A DNA stretch of 64,000 nucleotides from Betaproteobacteria bacterium (GCA_016192065.1 JACPUX010000064.1:56424-120423); one strand, 5' to 3'. Counted from the first letter of the stretch, positions 1-8,435 are shown. A program made the numbers and translations. Notes: generated by a model not told the origin, from the sequence alone.

Positions 1-209
1 TGGTCGAAGGCTTCAAGTTCGATCCCATCCCCAAGTTGGAGGTTCATCGGCCCAGCCTGGGCAAGCCGCTCATCTACCCGGATGATCCGTACATCGTCGC
101 GCTGGCGAGCGACACGCCCCTGGAAAGTCCCCTGCCGCTGTACGATTTGCGCGACACCGCCGCGCTCTGTACGCTGGTTCTGGCCAGCGTGGGCATCGAT
201 CCCGATTGA
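1..209 (+). CDS. mobB: MobB, molybdopterin-guanine dinucleotide biosynthesis adaptor (3' end only)
   Basis: Only the last 69 codons are present; the frame begins at base 3 and ends at TGA 207-209. The reading starts VEGFKFDPIPKLEVHRP and continues through GKPLIYPDDPYIVALASD, which is the conserved C-terminal part of the MobB P-loop GTPase (the EGFK...PK(L/I)EVHR stretch). MobB supports MobA in attaching GMP to molybdopterin. The placement just upstream of moaD and moaE fits a molybdenum-cofactor group, although an unrelated outer-membrane gene lies between. The N-terminal Walker A region is outside the window. Confidence 0.85.
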   Translation, partial: VEGFKFDPIPKLEVHRPSLGKPLIYPDDPYIVALASDTPLESPLPLYDLRDTAALCTLVLASVGIDPD

Positions 210-365
210 CATCGGGTCGATGAGGGGCGTATGTTGTTGGCATATGTCCCATTGTTTCCGGCGGGGCGCCCGGTGGCGTCAGGGGCCGAGGAACTGGGCG
301 GGGCTTCAGTCGGTCACAAGTTCGTCCGATAAGACAGATGACGAAGTCCCGGTCCGGAGATGACC

Positions 366-1004
366 ATGAACGCAAAGCTTGCGCTGTTTCTTCTGGCTTG
401 CCTCAGTGGCGCAGCCAGCGCCCAGAACGGCTTTTACACCGGTTACAGCGACCGCCAGCAGATTCTTCTCGGCGGGCCGGGGTATGCCACGGCCTGGAGC
501 AAGCTCGCTCCCGTAGCCAAGGAAGAAGCCGCCCAGGGTGCCTTGTTCTATGGTGGCTATCGTTTTCGTGGTGCGTTTGCCGTCGAGGCGGCGGTGTCGA
601 GCCTGAGTTCCACCGGCAATCTTGGCCTGCGCCTCGACCCCCGTGCGCTGCTTTCGGACAGCGTCATTCCCGGCGTACTGGCGCCAAGAACGCAGACCTG
701 GAACCTCGATCTGTTCACCAATTGGGCCGTTCAGCCCAGCCTGTCGCTGTACGGGCGGCTCGGCTACGGCTACAACGACCCCCGCGCGGCCGCAATCCTC
801 TATGGTTCGCCGGAGGCCGCGGCGGCGCGGCGCGCCGGACGCGAAGGCTTCAATTACGGGGTCGGCTTGCGTTATGACATGAGTCGCGCCCTGGGACTAC
901 GCCTGGAATATGCGCGCTACGGATTCACCCTGCCCGGGGGCGAATTGCTCAACGGCCTGCCGGAATCCGATCAGTTGTCGATCGGCGTACAATACCGCTT
1001 CTGA
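366..1004 (+). CDS. Small outer-membrane beta-barrel protein
   Basis: A 212-residue protein with a signal peptide (MNAKLALFLLACLSGAASA, cleavage before QNGF). The mature part alternates short amphipathic strands with turns, has aromatic girdle residues (GFYTGY, FYGGYRFRG, LYGRLGYGY, FNYGVGLRYDM) and ends in a terminal phenylalanine (SIGVQYRF), the signature used by the BAM machinery. This matches the eight-stranded OmpA-like/OmpW-like barrel class; the ligand is unknown. The start at 366 is preferred over the in-frame ATG at 360 because GGAG at 356-359 is then six bases upstream. The gene interrupts an otherwise molybdopterin-related neighbourhood. Confidence 0.75.
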   Translation: MNAKLALFLLACLSGAASAQNGFYTGYSDRQQILLGGPGYATAWSKLAPVAKEEAAQGALFYGGYRFRGAFAVEAAVSSLSSTGNLGLRLDPRALLSDSVIPGVLAPRTQTWNLDLFTNWAVQPSLSLYGRLGYGYNDPRAAAILYGSPEAAAARRAGREGFNYGVGLRYDMSRALGLRLEYARYGFTLPGGELLNGLPESDQLSIGVQYRF

Positions 1005-1048
1005 CTGTCCGCACGCCCCGTCCGCAGCGGCGGGGCGCCTCCTCCGCG

Positions 1049-1306
1049 ATGAACTTGCGCCTCTTGTATCTCGCGCGCCTGCGTGAAGCCCTGGGCACGG
1101 GCTCGGAAAGCTTGGATGTGCCCGCCGAGGTGGTCGACGTGGCCTCGCTCCTGGCGCACTTGCGCGAACGCGGAGGCATCTGGAAAGACGAGCTCTCCAG
1201 CGGGCGCGCTTTTCGTGTCGCGGTCAACCAGGACATGGCACGGGAGGGCACCGCTCTGCAGGCGGGCGATGAAGTTGCCATTTTCCCGCCGGTGACCGGA
1301 GGCTGA
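1049..1306 (+). CDS. moaD: MoaD, molybdopterin synthase sulfur-carrier subunit
   Basis: An 85-residue ubiquitin-fold protein, starting MNLRLLYLARLREALG and ending in the diagnostic Gly-Gly tail (IFPPVTGG), whose C-terminal glycine is adenylated and then converted to a thiocarboxylate. It donates sulfur to precursor Z (cPMP) in complex with MoaE, encoded just downstream. The internal FRVAVNQD and ALQAGDEVAIFPPVTGG segments match the family. Length is normal. Confidence 0.93.
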   Translation: MNLRLLYLARLREALGTGSESLDVPAEVVDVASLLAHLRERGGIWKDELSSGRAFRVAVNQDMAREGTALQAGDEVAIFPPVTGG

Positions 1307-1408
1307 GCGCTGATGAACACTCTCGCCAGTGGGCGATGCCCTCACCGCCATGGGCCGAAGTGCCGCAAGACCCACTCCCGGCGATTCGACCGCTAACTGA
1401 GCGTCGGG

Positions 1409-1915
1409 ATGCTGCGCATACTCGTACAGGAACAGGACTTCTCGCTGGGCGAGGAGGTCGCGCGCCTGCACCGTGGCAAGCCCCAAGTCGGCGCCGTGGT
1501 GGCCTTTGTCGGGCTGGTGCGCGACCTCAGTGACCAGGCGGCGGTGTCGGGCATGTTCCTGGAACACTACCCCGGTATGACCGAAAAATCCTTGGCCGGC
1601 ATCGCCCGAGAGGCCCAGACTCGCTGGGCAATCCTGGGCGGTGTGATCATTCATCGCATCGGGGCACTCAAGCCCGAGGATCAGATCGTGCTGGTGGCGG
1701 TGTCGAGCGGCCATCGCGGCGACGCTTTCGCCGCCTGCTCTTTCATCATGGATTATCTGAAGACTCAGGCGCCCTTCTGGAAGCGGGAGAGCACCTCCCA
1801 AGGTCCGCGCTGGGTCGAGGCTCGTGCCGCCGACGAAGAGGCTGCCGGGCGATGGCAGGAGGCGCCCCAGAGCCCTGGCGGTACCACCGGTCCGTTGCGG
1901 CATTCGGGTTCGTGA
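1409..1915 (+). CDS. moaE: MoaE, molybdopterin synthase catalytic subunit
   Basis: A 168-residue protein with the MoaE signatures GAVVAFVGLVRD, LEHYPGMTEKSL, IIHRIGALKPEDQIVLVAV, HRGDAFAACSFIMDYLK and APFWKRE; the lysines of the last motifs line the active site. It transfers sulfur from MoaD thiocarboxylate to cPMP to form molybdopterin. About 102 noncoding bases separate it from moaD, more than usual for this pair. The C-terminal tail after residue 145 (AADEEAAGRWQEA and beyond) is longer than in the roughly 150-residue E. coli protein and is probably disordered. Confidence 0.93.
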   Translation: MLRILVQEQDFSLGEEVARLHRGKPQVGAVVAFVGLVRDLSDQAAVSGMFLEHYPGMTEKSLAGIAREAQTRWAILGGVIIHRIGALKPEDQIVLVAVSSGHRGDAFAACSFIMDYLKTQAPFWKRESTSQGPRWVEARAADEEAAGRWQEAPQSPGGTTGPLRHSGS

Positions 1916-1965
1916 AGCTCGCGATCCGGCTTTCCCGCAGGTCGCCAAAGAAGCGCTGAGCAGGG

Positions 1966-2038
1966 CAGTCACACCGGCGCAGGCAGGTGTCCGGTTCGTT
2001 GTATTTCCTGGAATCCAAGGTTCGCCGGAGGGGCGATT
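1966..2038. repeat. Degenerate dispersed palindromic repeat between moaE and crcB
   Basis: The stretch GTCACACCGGCGCAGGCAGG followed some 35 bases later by TGGAATCCAAGGTTCGCCGG forms imperfect inverted halves. It resembles the widespread proteobacterial intergenic palindrome whose translation reads VIPAQAGIQ; here one frame reads VTPAQAGVR. It sits in the 204-base moaE-crcB gap and is not coding. The copy is decayed. Confidence 0.4.
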
Positions 2039-2119
2039 GCTGACGCTTGACCGCGGCGGCCGGCTTGGTTACTTTGCGGACATCAGCCGTTCGCTGGACG
2101 GCGGCTTCTGGGGGGCGCG

Positions 2120-2506
2120 GTGCTGGGGCAATTCGTGGCGGTGGGGATCGGTGCCGCACTGGGCGCATGGCTACGCTGGCTGTTCGGGCTGTGGCTCAAT
2201 GCCAGCTTTCCGACGGTGCCGCCGGGGACGCTGGTGGCCAACTTGGTGGGTGGCTACCTGATCGGTCTAGCCATGGGGTACTTCGCCGGGCATCCGGGCT
2301 TGAGTGCCGAAGCGCGGCTGTTCGTGTTCACCGGGTTTTTGGGCGGGCTCACCACTTTTTCCACCTTCTCCGCCGAGGTCGTCACTCTGCTGGGCCGCGC
2401 GCAGTGGGGCTGGGCGCTCATGGCGAGCGGCGCACATCTTTGCGGTTCACTGCTGATGACCGGACTGGGGCTGGCGACCATTCGGCTGCTGCGAGGCGTG
2501 TCATGA
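2120..2506 (+). CDS. crcB: CrcB/FluC fluoride channel
   Basis: A 128-residue, four-helix membrane protein. It shows the family motifs GAALGAWLRW near the N-terminus, GTLVANLVGGY around residues 35-45, and GFLGGLTTFSTFS around residues 72-84, including the central Gly/Thr/Phe residues that make the anion pore and Na+ site in the dual-topology dimer. The product exports fluoride that enters as HF. The start is GTG at 2120, preceded by a G-rich Shine-Dalgarno stretch. Its stop overlaps the next ATG by four bases. Confidence 0.93.
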   Translation: MLGQFVAVGIGAALGAWLRWLFGLWLNASFPTVPPGTLVANLVGGYLIGLAMGYFAGHPGLSAEARLFVFTGFLGGLTTFSTFSAEVVTLLGRAQWGWALMASGAHLCGSLLMTGLGLATIRLLRGVS

Positions 2507-2844
2507 TCCAGACCGGTTGCTATCTCAAGTTCTACGTTCCTCAGAACGCGCGTCACGGTAGCCGGGCTCTATACGAATGGCTGCTGGAAAGTGCCCAAGA
2601 GCTGGGTTTGCCTGGCGGGTCCGCGTTTCGTGCAGCGGCCGGCTATGGTCGCCACGGCCATCTGCACGAAGACCACTTTTTCGAACTTGCCGGCGATCTG
2701 CCCGTGGAAGTAGGTTTCGTGGTCAACGAGGCTGAGGCGGCGAAACTGCTGGCGCGGATCGAAACGCAGGGACTGCGGATTTTCTACGTGAAGTTTCCGG
2801 TCGAATTCGGCATCACCGGAATGTCGGGCAAGGGACAATCATGA
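2503..2844 (+). CDS. DUF190 protein coupled to crcB
   Basis: A 113-residue soluble protein of the DUF190 family (PII-like fold). Recognisable parts are GCYLKFYVPQNARHGSRALY at the N-terminus, the RAAAGYGRHG segment, and VEVGFVVNEAEAAKLL toward the C-terminus. It overlaps crcB as ATGA, so the two are translationally coupled. DUF190 genes are repeatedly found beside crcB, which suggests a regulator or partner of the fluoride channel; the biochemical role is not known. Confidence 0.88.
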   Translation: MIQTGCYLKFYVPQNARHGSRALYEWLLESAQELGLPGGSAFRAAAGYGRHGHLHEDHFFELAGDLPVEVGFVVNEAEAAKLLARIETQGLRIFYVKFPVEFGITGMSGKGQS

Positions 2845-3815
2845 ACCACGCGATACGCATGTATCAAACGGGAGGTCCGGAGGTGCTGCGCTGGGAGGCC
2901 ACCGAGCTTGGCGATCCCGAGCCCGGACAAGTGCGGCTGCGCCACACCGCCATCGGGGTCAATTTCATCGATACCTATCATCGCAGCGGGCTGTATCCTT
3001 TGCCCCTGCCGGCCACTCCCGGCCTGGAGGGCGCGGGGGTGATCGAGGCGGTGGGCGCGGGGGTGGCCGACCTGGCGATCGGTGACCGCGTCGCCTATGT
3101 CGGCGGTCCTCCTGGCGGCTATGCGCAGGCCCGACTGGTTGCGGCGGATCGGGTGGTGCGTCTGCCCGAGGACATTGGCGATCGCCAGGCCGCCTCGATG
3201 ATGCTGCGCGGGCTCACCGTGCAATACCTCTTTCGTCGCACCTTTCGCTTGCAGCCGGGCCAGACCATACTCTTCCACGCCGCCGCCGGCGGTGTCGGTC
3301 TGATCGCCTGCCAGTGGGCACGTGCTCTGGGCGTCACCATGATCGGCACGGTTTCTTCCGACGCCAAGGCCGAGCTCGCCCGCGCCCACGGTTGCGCCCA
3401 CACCATCGTGTACACCCGCGAGAACTTCGTCGAGCGCGTCAAGGAACTCACTCAAGGCCGGGGCGTGCCGGTGGTTTACGACTCGGTGGGGCGGGACACC
3501 TTTCCCGGCTCGCTCGACTGCCTGCAATCCCTGGGCATGTTCGTCAGCTACGGCAATGCCTCGGGACCGGTGCCCCCGTTCGACATGTTGCTCCTGGCCC
3601 AAAAAGGCTCGCTTTTCGCCACCCGGCCGACGCTCATGCACTACACCGGGCGCCGTGAGGACCTGAATCTCATGGCAAGCGAGCTCTTCGCTCTGGTGGC
3701 AAGCGGCAAGATCCACGTCGAGCCGCGCCACACCTACGCCCTGGCCGATGCCGCCGAAGCCCAGCGCGATCTCGAAGGACGCCGGACCACCGGCTCAGTG
3801 ATTTTGCTGCCATGA
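2841..3815 (+). CDS. Zinc-independent quinone oxidoreductase (QOR family)
   Basis: A 324-residue medium-chain dehydrogenase/reductase, full length for NADPH:quinone reductase. The N-terminal GroES-like part has FIDTYHRSGLYPLPLPATPGLEGAG, and the Rossmann part has HAAAGGVGLIACQWARALG, the NADPH-binding glycine motif. No structural-zinc cysteine cluster is seen, as expected for QOR. It starts in an ATGA overlap with the DUF190 gene and so belongs to the crcB operon, an odd functional mix for a fluoride group. The likely reaction is one-electron reduction of quinones or reduction of enones. Confidence 0.9.
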   Translation: MNHAIRMYQTGGPEVLRWEATELGDPEPGQVRLRHTAIGVNFIDTYHRSGLYPLPLPATPGLEGAGVIEAVGAGVADLAIGDRVAYVGGPPGGYAQARLVAADRVVRLPEDIGDRQAASMMLRGLTVQYLFRRTFRLQPGQTILFHAAAGGVGLIACQWARALGVTMIGTVSSDAKAELARAHGCAHTIVYTRENFVERVKELTQGRGVPVVYDSVGRDTFPGSLDCLQSLGMFVSYGNASGPVPPFDMLLLAQKGSLFATRPTLMHYTGRREDLNLMASELFALVASGKIHVEPRHTYALADAAEAQRDLEGRRTTGSVILLP

Positions 3816-4050
3816 TCGTAGAAACCTCGGTTGACCGGGACTCGGTTATGCGAAAGCCAGGCCGCGATGGGCTGCGCCGCGCCCTCCCCGGCAACCTCGT
3901 GGGTGAACGCGCTGCGCGCCCGCTGGCACCATCGCGCGGGCGCATGGTTTCGTTGCTCGTCCTTGCAGGGCGCGGCCCTGCGTGGTCGTTGCTGGGCGCC
4001 AAACACCCGCGCGAAGGCACCATCGGGCGCGTCCAATTAGGGTTTCCAGA
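3816..4050. other. Gap between qor and the DUF1178 gene
   Basis: About 235 bases with no convincing gene. An open frame starting inside the qor stop (3812) could give 80 residues, but it is arginine-rich, resembles no family and looks like chance in GC-rich DNA. No clear promoter hexamers or terminator stem were seen. Confidence 0.4.
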
Positions 4051-4482
4051 ATGATCGTGTTCAACATGCGCTGTAGCGCACAGCATCTCTTCGAGGGCTG
4101 GTTTCGGTCGCAAGAGGACTACCTGAGCCAGCGCGAACGCGAACTCGTTGCTTGCCCCGCCTGCGGCAGTTCCAGCGTGGAGCGGCTCTTGAGCGCGCCC
4201 CGCCTCAATCTGGCCGCCGCCGCGCCGGCCGACGCGCCGCCTCCGGCCGGTGCCGAAGTCGCCGCGGCCGAACGCCTGCGCGGCTTGCGCGCACTCCTGG
4301 CGCGCGCCGAGGACGTTGGTGAGAACTTCGCCGAAGAGGCCCGGCGCATGCACTACGAGGAAATCCCCGCACGCTCGATCCGCGGACAGGCCAGCGCCCG
4401 CGAATTCGTCGAACTGGTCGAGGAGGGCATCACCGCGCTGCCACTGCCACCGGGGGTTCCGGGCGAGGGCGAGCTGAATTGA
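4051..4482 (+). CDS. DUF1178 family protein with a zinc-ribbon-like pair
   Basis: A 143-residue protein beginning MIVFNMRCSAQHLFEGWF, the diagnostic DUF1178 start. CPACGSSSVERLLSAPRL follows near residue 35, giving a second Cys pair that could hold a metal in a small ribbon. The C-terminal half (RALLARAEDVGENFAEEARRMHYEE...IRGQAS) is helical and conserved in the family. The function is not established. It is followed by a convergent gene, so it probably forms its own transcript end. Confidence 0.85.
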   Translation: MIVFNMRCSAQHLFEGWFRSQEDYLSQRERELVACPACGSSSVERLLSAPRLNLAAAAPADAPPPAGAEVAAAERLRGLRALLARAEDVGENFAEEARRMHYEEIPARSIRGQASAREFVELVEEGITALPLPPGVPGEGELN

Positions 4483-4600
4483 CGCGGCGCCGGCGCCGCT
4501 CAAGGTCTCGCGGAGTGCGCCCCACTGCGGCAGGAGCGGCGCAGCGCCAGGGGGACGTTGAACCCGGTCAAGGGGCGAAAATCGACCTGCGCGCTCAGGG

Positions 4601-6067
4601 TCAAGCTTGATTGAGCAGCCGCCGCGCCATCGCCGGTAGCTCCGAGGCGCACATACCCACCGGCCCGACACCTTCGGCCACCAGCGCGTCGGCGGCGGCA
4701 CCGTGCAGGCCGACGGCGAGCACCAGGCTTTCGGCCACCGGCATCCCTTGCGCCAGGAATGCGCCGATCATGCCGGAGAGTACGTCGCCCGTGCCGCCGC
4801 TGGCCAGGCCGGGGTTGCCGGTGCGGTTGATGCCCCAGATGCCATCGGGCACGGCATAGACGCTGCCGGCACCTTTGATCACCACGCAGGAATTGAGCTT
4901 GGCCGCCAGGCGCTTGGCCGCGCCCAGGCGGTCCTGCTGAATTTCCGCCACGGTGCAGCGCAAGAGCCTGGCCGCTTCCCCGGGGTGGGGCGTGAGCACG
5001 GTCGCCGCGTCGCGCTGCGCCAGTCGCGTGGTGTACATCGGCCGCATGCGGGCGAGGCAGTTGAGCGCGTCGGCATCGAGCACCAGGGGGCATTTGACGC
5101 GGATCGCCTGCACCAGCAGATTCTTGGCGTTCTCGCTGCTGCCAAGCCCGGTGCCCAGCACCAGCGCACTGGTATCGGCTGCCGCGGGGTGGTCGTGGTC
5201 GCGCAGCATCAGCTCGGGATGCACCGGGTCGACCGCGGGGCCGTTGTGCGCCAGCAAGCTTACCCAGACCTTGCCCGCGCCCAGGTGCAAAGCAGCGCGC
5301 CCGGCCAGGAGGGCGGCCCCCACCATGCCGTCGGCCCCACCGATGATGCCCAGAGTGCCGAAATCACCCTTGTGGCAATTCCTGCGCCGCGGCGGGAAGA
5401 GCGCCCTGGCCGCCGGCCAGTCAATGGTGTGCCCTTGGGGGGCCACCACCGCGGCGGCGTCGAGGTCGAGCGCGCAAACCGTGATCTGGCCGCAGTAATC
5501 CACACCATCGGCGGTCAGGAGGCCTGGTTTCAGGCCGATGAAGGTGGCGGTTTGGGTGGCGCGCACACAGTGCGCAAAGGCGACTCCGGAATCGGCGGCG
5601 AGGCCGCTGGGAACGTCCAGTGCCAGGATCGGCGTGGGCAGACGATTGATGTGGTCGACCCAGTCGGCATAGGGGTCCTCGAGCGCACGCGTGAGACCGA
5701 TGCCGAAGATCGCGTCGATCACCAGTGCCCAATCGCGCCGCGTCGGCAGGTCGGCGGCAATGCGGCCCCCGGCGGCAAGCCAGGCTTGGCGAGCCGCGGC
5801 GGCGTCGGCGGGGAGGGCTTGGGGGTCGCTGGCGAAGATCACCGCCACGGCGTGTCCGGCCTCCTTGAGCTTCCTGGCGGTGACGAAGCCGTCGCCGCCA
5901 TTGTTGCCCGGGCCGGCGAGCACCAGCACCGGACCCTTGCGCCCTTTGATCATGCTGGCGGCAACCGCGGCGGCAGCGGTGCCGGCGCGTTCCATCAGAG
6001 GCGAATCCCGGGAAGCCTGTTCAATACCGCGGATTTCCTCACAGGTGTAGATTGGCGCGAAGCCCAT
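4601..6067 (-). CDS. nnr: Nnr, bifunctional NAD(P)HX epimerase/dehydratase
   Basis: A 488-residue repair enzyme for hydrated NAD(P)H. The N-terminal YjeF_N epimerase domain (about 1-215) carries VLVLAGPGNNGGDGFVTAR, AIFGIGLTR and LALDVPSGL. The C-terminal ribokinase-like ADP-dependent dehydratase domain (about 225-485) carries FGTLGIIGGADGMVGAALL, VLTPHPGEAARLL, VVIKGAGSV and NPGLASGGTGDVLSGMIGAF. Length and domain order match the E. coli fusion. The ATG at 6067 has AAGGA seven bases upstream. The gene diverges from the LysR gene. Confidence 0.95.
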   Translation of the reverse strand: MGFAPIYTCEEIRGIEQASRDSPLMERAGTAAAAVAASMIKGRKGPVLVLAGPGNNGGDGFVTARKLKEAGHAVAVIFASDPQALPADAAAARQAWLAAGGRIAADLPTRRDWALVIDAIFGIGLTRALEDPYADWVDHINRLPTPILALDVPSGLAADSGVAFAHCVRATQTATFIGLKPGLLTADGVDYCGQITVCALDLDAAAVVAPQGHTIDWPAARALFPPRRRNCHKGDFGTLGIIGGADGMVGAALLAGRAALHLGAGKVWVSLLAHNGPAVDPVHPELMLRDHDHPAAADTSALVLGTGLGSSENAKNLLVQAIRVKCPLVLDADALNCLARMRPMYTTRLAQRDAATVLTPHPGEAARLLRCTVAEIQQDRLGAAKRLAAKLNSCVVIKGAGSVYAVPDGIWGINRTGNPGLASGGTGDVLSGMIGAFLAQGMPVAESLVLAVGLHGAAADALVAEGVGPVGMCASELPAMARRLLNQA

Positions 6068-6110
6068 ATTGTTTTCCTTGCTTACTCTGGGAAGGAAATC
6101 GTCCGGCTCG

Positions 6111-6116
6111 ATTATA
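6111..6116 (-). promoter_or_regulatory. Probable -10 box of nnr
   Basis: Read on the minus strand this is a perfect TATAAT about 43 bases before the nnr ATG. No good -35 hexamer is seen at 17 bases. It lies in the 122-base region shared with the divergent LysR gene. Confidence 0.4.
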
Positions 6117-6189
6117 GTCCGGGAGCAGGCGATAATGCGCTCGCCGTGCCGAACGGTTGAGCTCGAACCACACGCGCATCGGGGACAAC

Positions 6190-7122
6190 GTGGAAACCAA
6201 GTGGCTGGAGGACTTCCTGTGTTTGGCGGAGTTGCGCAGTTTTTCCCGCGCCGCGGCGGTGCGCCACGTCACCCAGCCGGCTTTCAGCCGCCGCATCCGC
6301 GCGCTGGAAACCTGGCTCGGGGCGGAGCTGATCGATCGCGCCACCTATCCGACGCGGCTCACTCCCGCCGGCGAGGTCTTTCATGAACAGGCGGGCGAAA
6401 TCCTGCGCACCATACTCGACGTGCGCGGTGCGGTGCAGGGCGGCGAGCGTCCGGCCGAGGACGGTGTGCAATTCGCCGTGCCGCATACCCTGTCGCTCAC
6501 GTTTTTTCCGAAATGGCTGGCCGAGATCGAAGCGCTTACCGGCGGCCTGGCAACACGGCTGGTGGCGGCCAACGTGCATGACGCGGTGACCGCGCTGGTC
6601 GAAGGCAATTGCGATTTGGTGCTGTGCTACCACCATGCGGCTCAGCCGGTGCAATTGGACCGTGCGCGGTACCCCATGCTGGTGCTTGGGGTGGAGCGCC
6701 TACAGCCCTATTCCCGAGCGGGCGCCCAGGGCGAACCGCGCTTTCGCCTCCCTGGCAGCGCCAGCCGTCCGGTGCCATTCCTGGCCTATTCGGCCAACGC
6801 CTATCTCGGCCGCATGGTCGAAACCGTGCTGCGCAGCGCGCCGCGGCCGGCGCATCTGCGCCGCCGCTACGAGACCGACATGGCCGAGGCCTTGAAGGCC
6901 ATGGTGCTCGAAGGCCACGGCGTGGCGTGGCTGCCCGAAAGCGCCGTGCAGCGCGAGACCCGGCGGCGCCAACTGGTGTCGGCGGTGGACCCATCCGATC
7001 TGCGTAGCTGGAGCGGGGAGATGGAGATTCGCCTCTATCGCGATTCCGAGCGGCGCCGCCCGGTGGTGGACCGGATCTGGGGCGCCGTAGAAAGTCTGGT
7101 CGGTCATGCAAAAAAGGCATGA
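6190..7122 (+). CDS. LysR-type transcriptional regulator
   Basis: A 310-residue LTTR. The N-terminal winged HTH reads WLEDFLCLAELRSFSRAAAV...VTQPAFSRRIRALETWLG...RATYPTRLTPAG, the standard LysR pattern. The rest is the periplasmic-binding-like effector domain. The GTG at 6190 is chosen because GGGGA lies just upstream and the HTH then starts at the usual position; a TTG at 6157 would add 11 residues. It is divergent from nnr and about 280 bases upstream of the gltI-like gene, so it might regulate either. The effector is unknown. Confidence 0.88.
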   Translation: METKWLEDFLCLAELRSFSRAAAVRHVTQPAFSRRIRALETWLGAELIDRATYPTRLTPAGEVFHEQAGEILRTILDVRGAVQGGERPAEDGVQFAVPHTLSLTFFPKWLAEIEALTGGLATRLVAANVHDAVTALVEGNCDLVLCYHHAAQPVQLDRARYPMLVLGVERLQPYSRAGAQGEPRFRLPGSASRPVPFLAYSANAYLGRMVETVLRSAPRPAHLRRRYETDMAEALKAMVLEGHGVAWLPESAVQRETRRRQLVSAVDPSDLRSWSGEMEIRLYRDSERRRPVVDRIWGAVESLVGHAKKA

Positions 7123-7307
7123 GGACATGAACAATCGGCATTGGATGCTGCACTGCGGTTTCCGGTACAGTGCGCCCCGCTGTGACCCGCAAGCGGTTCG
7201 ACAAAGCCCCGGGCACTCGCTAAACTTGCGGCACGCTCCTGGTTTGCATCAGCCAGGCTGCGACGCCACGAGAACAATGATGTCGCTGGAGGAGTCTTAT
7301 CCCTTAA

Positions 7308-7327
7308 GCGCGCCGCTTTGGGCGCGC
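7308..7327. other. Hairpin in the LysR-gltI intergenic region
   Basis: A perfect GCGCGCC/GGCGCGC inverted repeat with a six-base loop lies about 75 bases before the gltI start, within the 281-base LysR-gltI gap. It is not followed by a T-run, so it is not a typical terminator. It could sit in the gltI leader. No convincing sigma70 or sigma54 promoter was identified in the gap. Confidence 0.35.
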
Positions 7328-7403
7328 GGTTCGCGTTTGCCTTGCGGCCACTCCGGCTGACCCATTTCCCTTGTAAGAAGCACTACTCGCTATGGAGGCG
7401 TTG

Positions 7404-8318
7404 ATGAAACAAATGTCGAAACTGGTTCTGGGTCTGGCCCTGGGCGGCCTGGTCACCTCGGCCGCGCTGGCGCAGGAACTCACTGGTACTTTGAAGAAGA
7501 TCAAGGATACCGGCGCGGTCACCATGGGTGTGCGCGAGTCCTCGGGCGGCCTGTCGTTTACCACCGGTGACGGCAAGTTCGCCGGCTTCCACGTTGCCTT
7601 GTGCGAGCGCGTCCTGGGCGACGTGCAGAAGCAATTGAAGCTGGCCAAGCTTGACATCAAGTACCAGCCGGTCACCTCGCAGAACCGCATTCCCCTGATG
7701 CAAAACGGTACCGTGGACATCGAGTGCGGCTCCACCACCAATAACGCGGCGCGCCAGAAGGACGTGTCCTTCGCCGTGACCACTTTTGTCGAGGAAGTGC
7801 GCATCGCCGTCAAGGCCAACTCGGGCATCACCTCAATTGGCCAGTTGAACGGCAAGAACGTGGCCACCACCACCGGCACCACCTCGGTGCAGCACCTCAG
7901 GAAGCATGAGCGTGGGGCTGGGGTGAACTTTAACGAAGTCTACGGCAAGGACCACGCCGACAGCTTCCTGCTGCTCGAATCCGGACGCGCCGACGCTTTC
8001 GTGATGGACGGGCAAATCCTCGCCGGCAACATCGCCAAGGCCAAGAACCCCGCCGACTTCAAAATCGTGGGCGAAACGCTTTCGGTTGAACCCATCTCCA
8101 TCATGATCCGCAAGGACGACCCCGCCTTCAAGAAAGCCGTGGACGACAGCCTCAAGGCGATGATGAAGTCCGGCGAAATGGGCAAGGTCTACGACAAGTG
8201 GTTCATGCAGCCGATTCCGCCCGCGAACAAGCCGATCGGACTGGCCGCTTCCGAGGCCACCAAGGCGGCCTGGGCCAATCCGAACGACAAGCCGATGGAA
8301 GACTACGCCAAAAAGTGA
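7404..8318 (+). CDS. gltI: Glutamate/aspartate-type ABC transporter substrate-binding protein
   Basis: A 304-residue periplasmic protein with a signal peptide (MKQMSKLVLGLALGGLVTSA, cleavage after ALA). Mature family 3 features include LKKIKDTGAVTMGVRESSG, FAGFHVALCERVL, TVDIECGSTTNN and GKNVATTTGTTSVQHLR, very like E. coli GltI. The start at 7404 is set by GGAGG at 7394-7398 five bases upstream; the ATG at 7392 would itself overlap that ribosome site. It leads a gltIJKL operon importing glutamate, aspartate or a related polar amino acid. Confidence 0.9.
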   Translation: MKQMSKLVLGLALGGLVTSAALAQELTGTLKKIKDTGAVTMGVRESSGGLSFTTGDGKFAGFHVALCERVLGDVQKQLKLAKLDIKYQPVTSQNRIPLMQNGTVDIECGSTTNNAARQKDVSFAVTTFVEEVRIAVKANSGITSIGQLNGKNVATTTGTTSVQHLRKHERGAGVNFNEVYGKDHADSFLLLESGRADAFVMDGQILAGNIAKAKNPADFKIVGETLSVEPISIMIRKDDPAFKKAVDDSLKAMMKSGEMGKVYDKWFMQPIPPANKPIGLAASEATKAAWANPNDKPMEDYAKK

Positions 8319-8411
8319 GTGACGCGAGGGCGGCCGGGTTCGGCGGTGGGCCGCACCCGGAGGCCCACAGTATGACTGGGCGTCGGAGCGGGTAGCGCTG
8401 CGTCTAGCGGA

Positions 8412-8435
8412 CCGGCGGGTTGCCAAGCCCGCCGG
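8412..8435 (+). terminator. Stem-loop between binding protein and permease genes
   Basis: CCGGCGGG and CCCGCCGG form an eight-pair stem with an eight-base loop in the 141-base gltI-gltJ gap, with no strong T-run. Such stems after the binding-protein gene usually stabilise the upstream mRNA and lower permease expression. That role is inferred here. Confidence 0.45.

Noticed and set aside
1916..2119. Fluoride riboswitch upstream of crcB
   Set aside because: Neither the GGCGAUGG core nor the downstream GCUGAUG block is present in the right order; the gap is better explained by a decayed dispersed repeat.
3812..4054. 80-codon frame starting in an ATGA overlap with the quinone oxidoreductase stop
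   Set aside because: The overlap is attractive, but the product is arginine-rich with no recognisable motif, has no good ribosome site, and ends inside the DUF1178 start. Long chance frames are common in DNA this GC-rich.
4703..6160. Long open frame on the plus strand opposite nnr (485 codons)
   Set aside because: It is a shadow of nnr. The minus-strand protein has all family motifs, while the plus frame reads as low-complexity His/Arg/Gly-rich sequence.
7188..7230. Sigma54 promoter (GG-N10-GC) before gltI
   Set aside because: GGCACG and TTTGCA are both present, but the spacing between the GG and GC elements is wrong.
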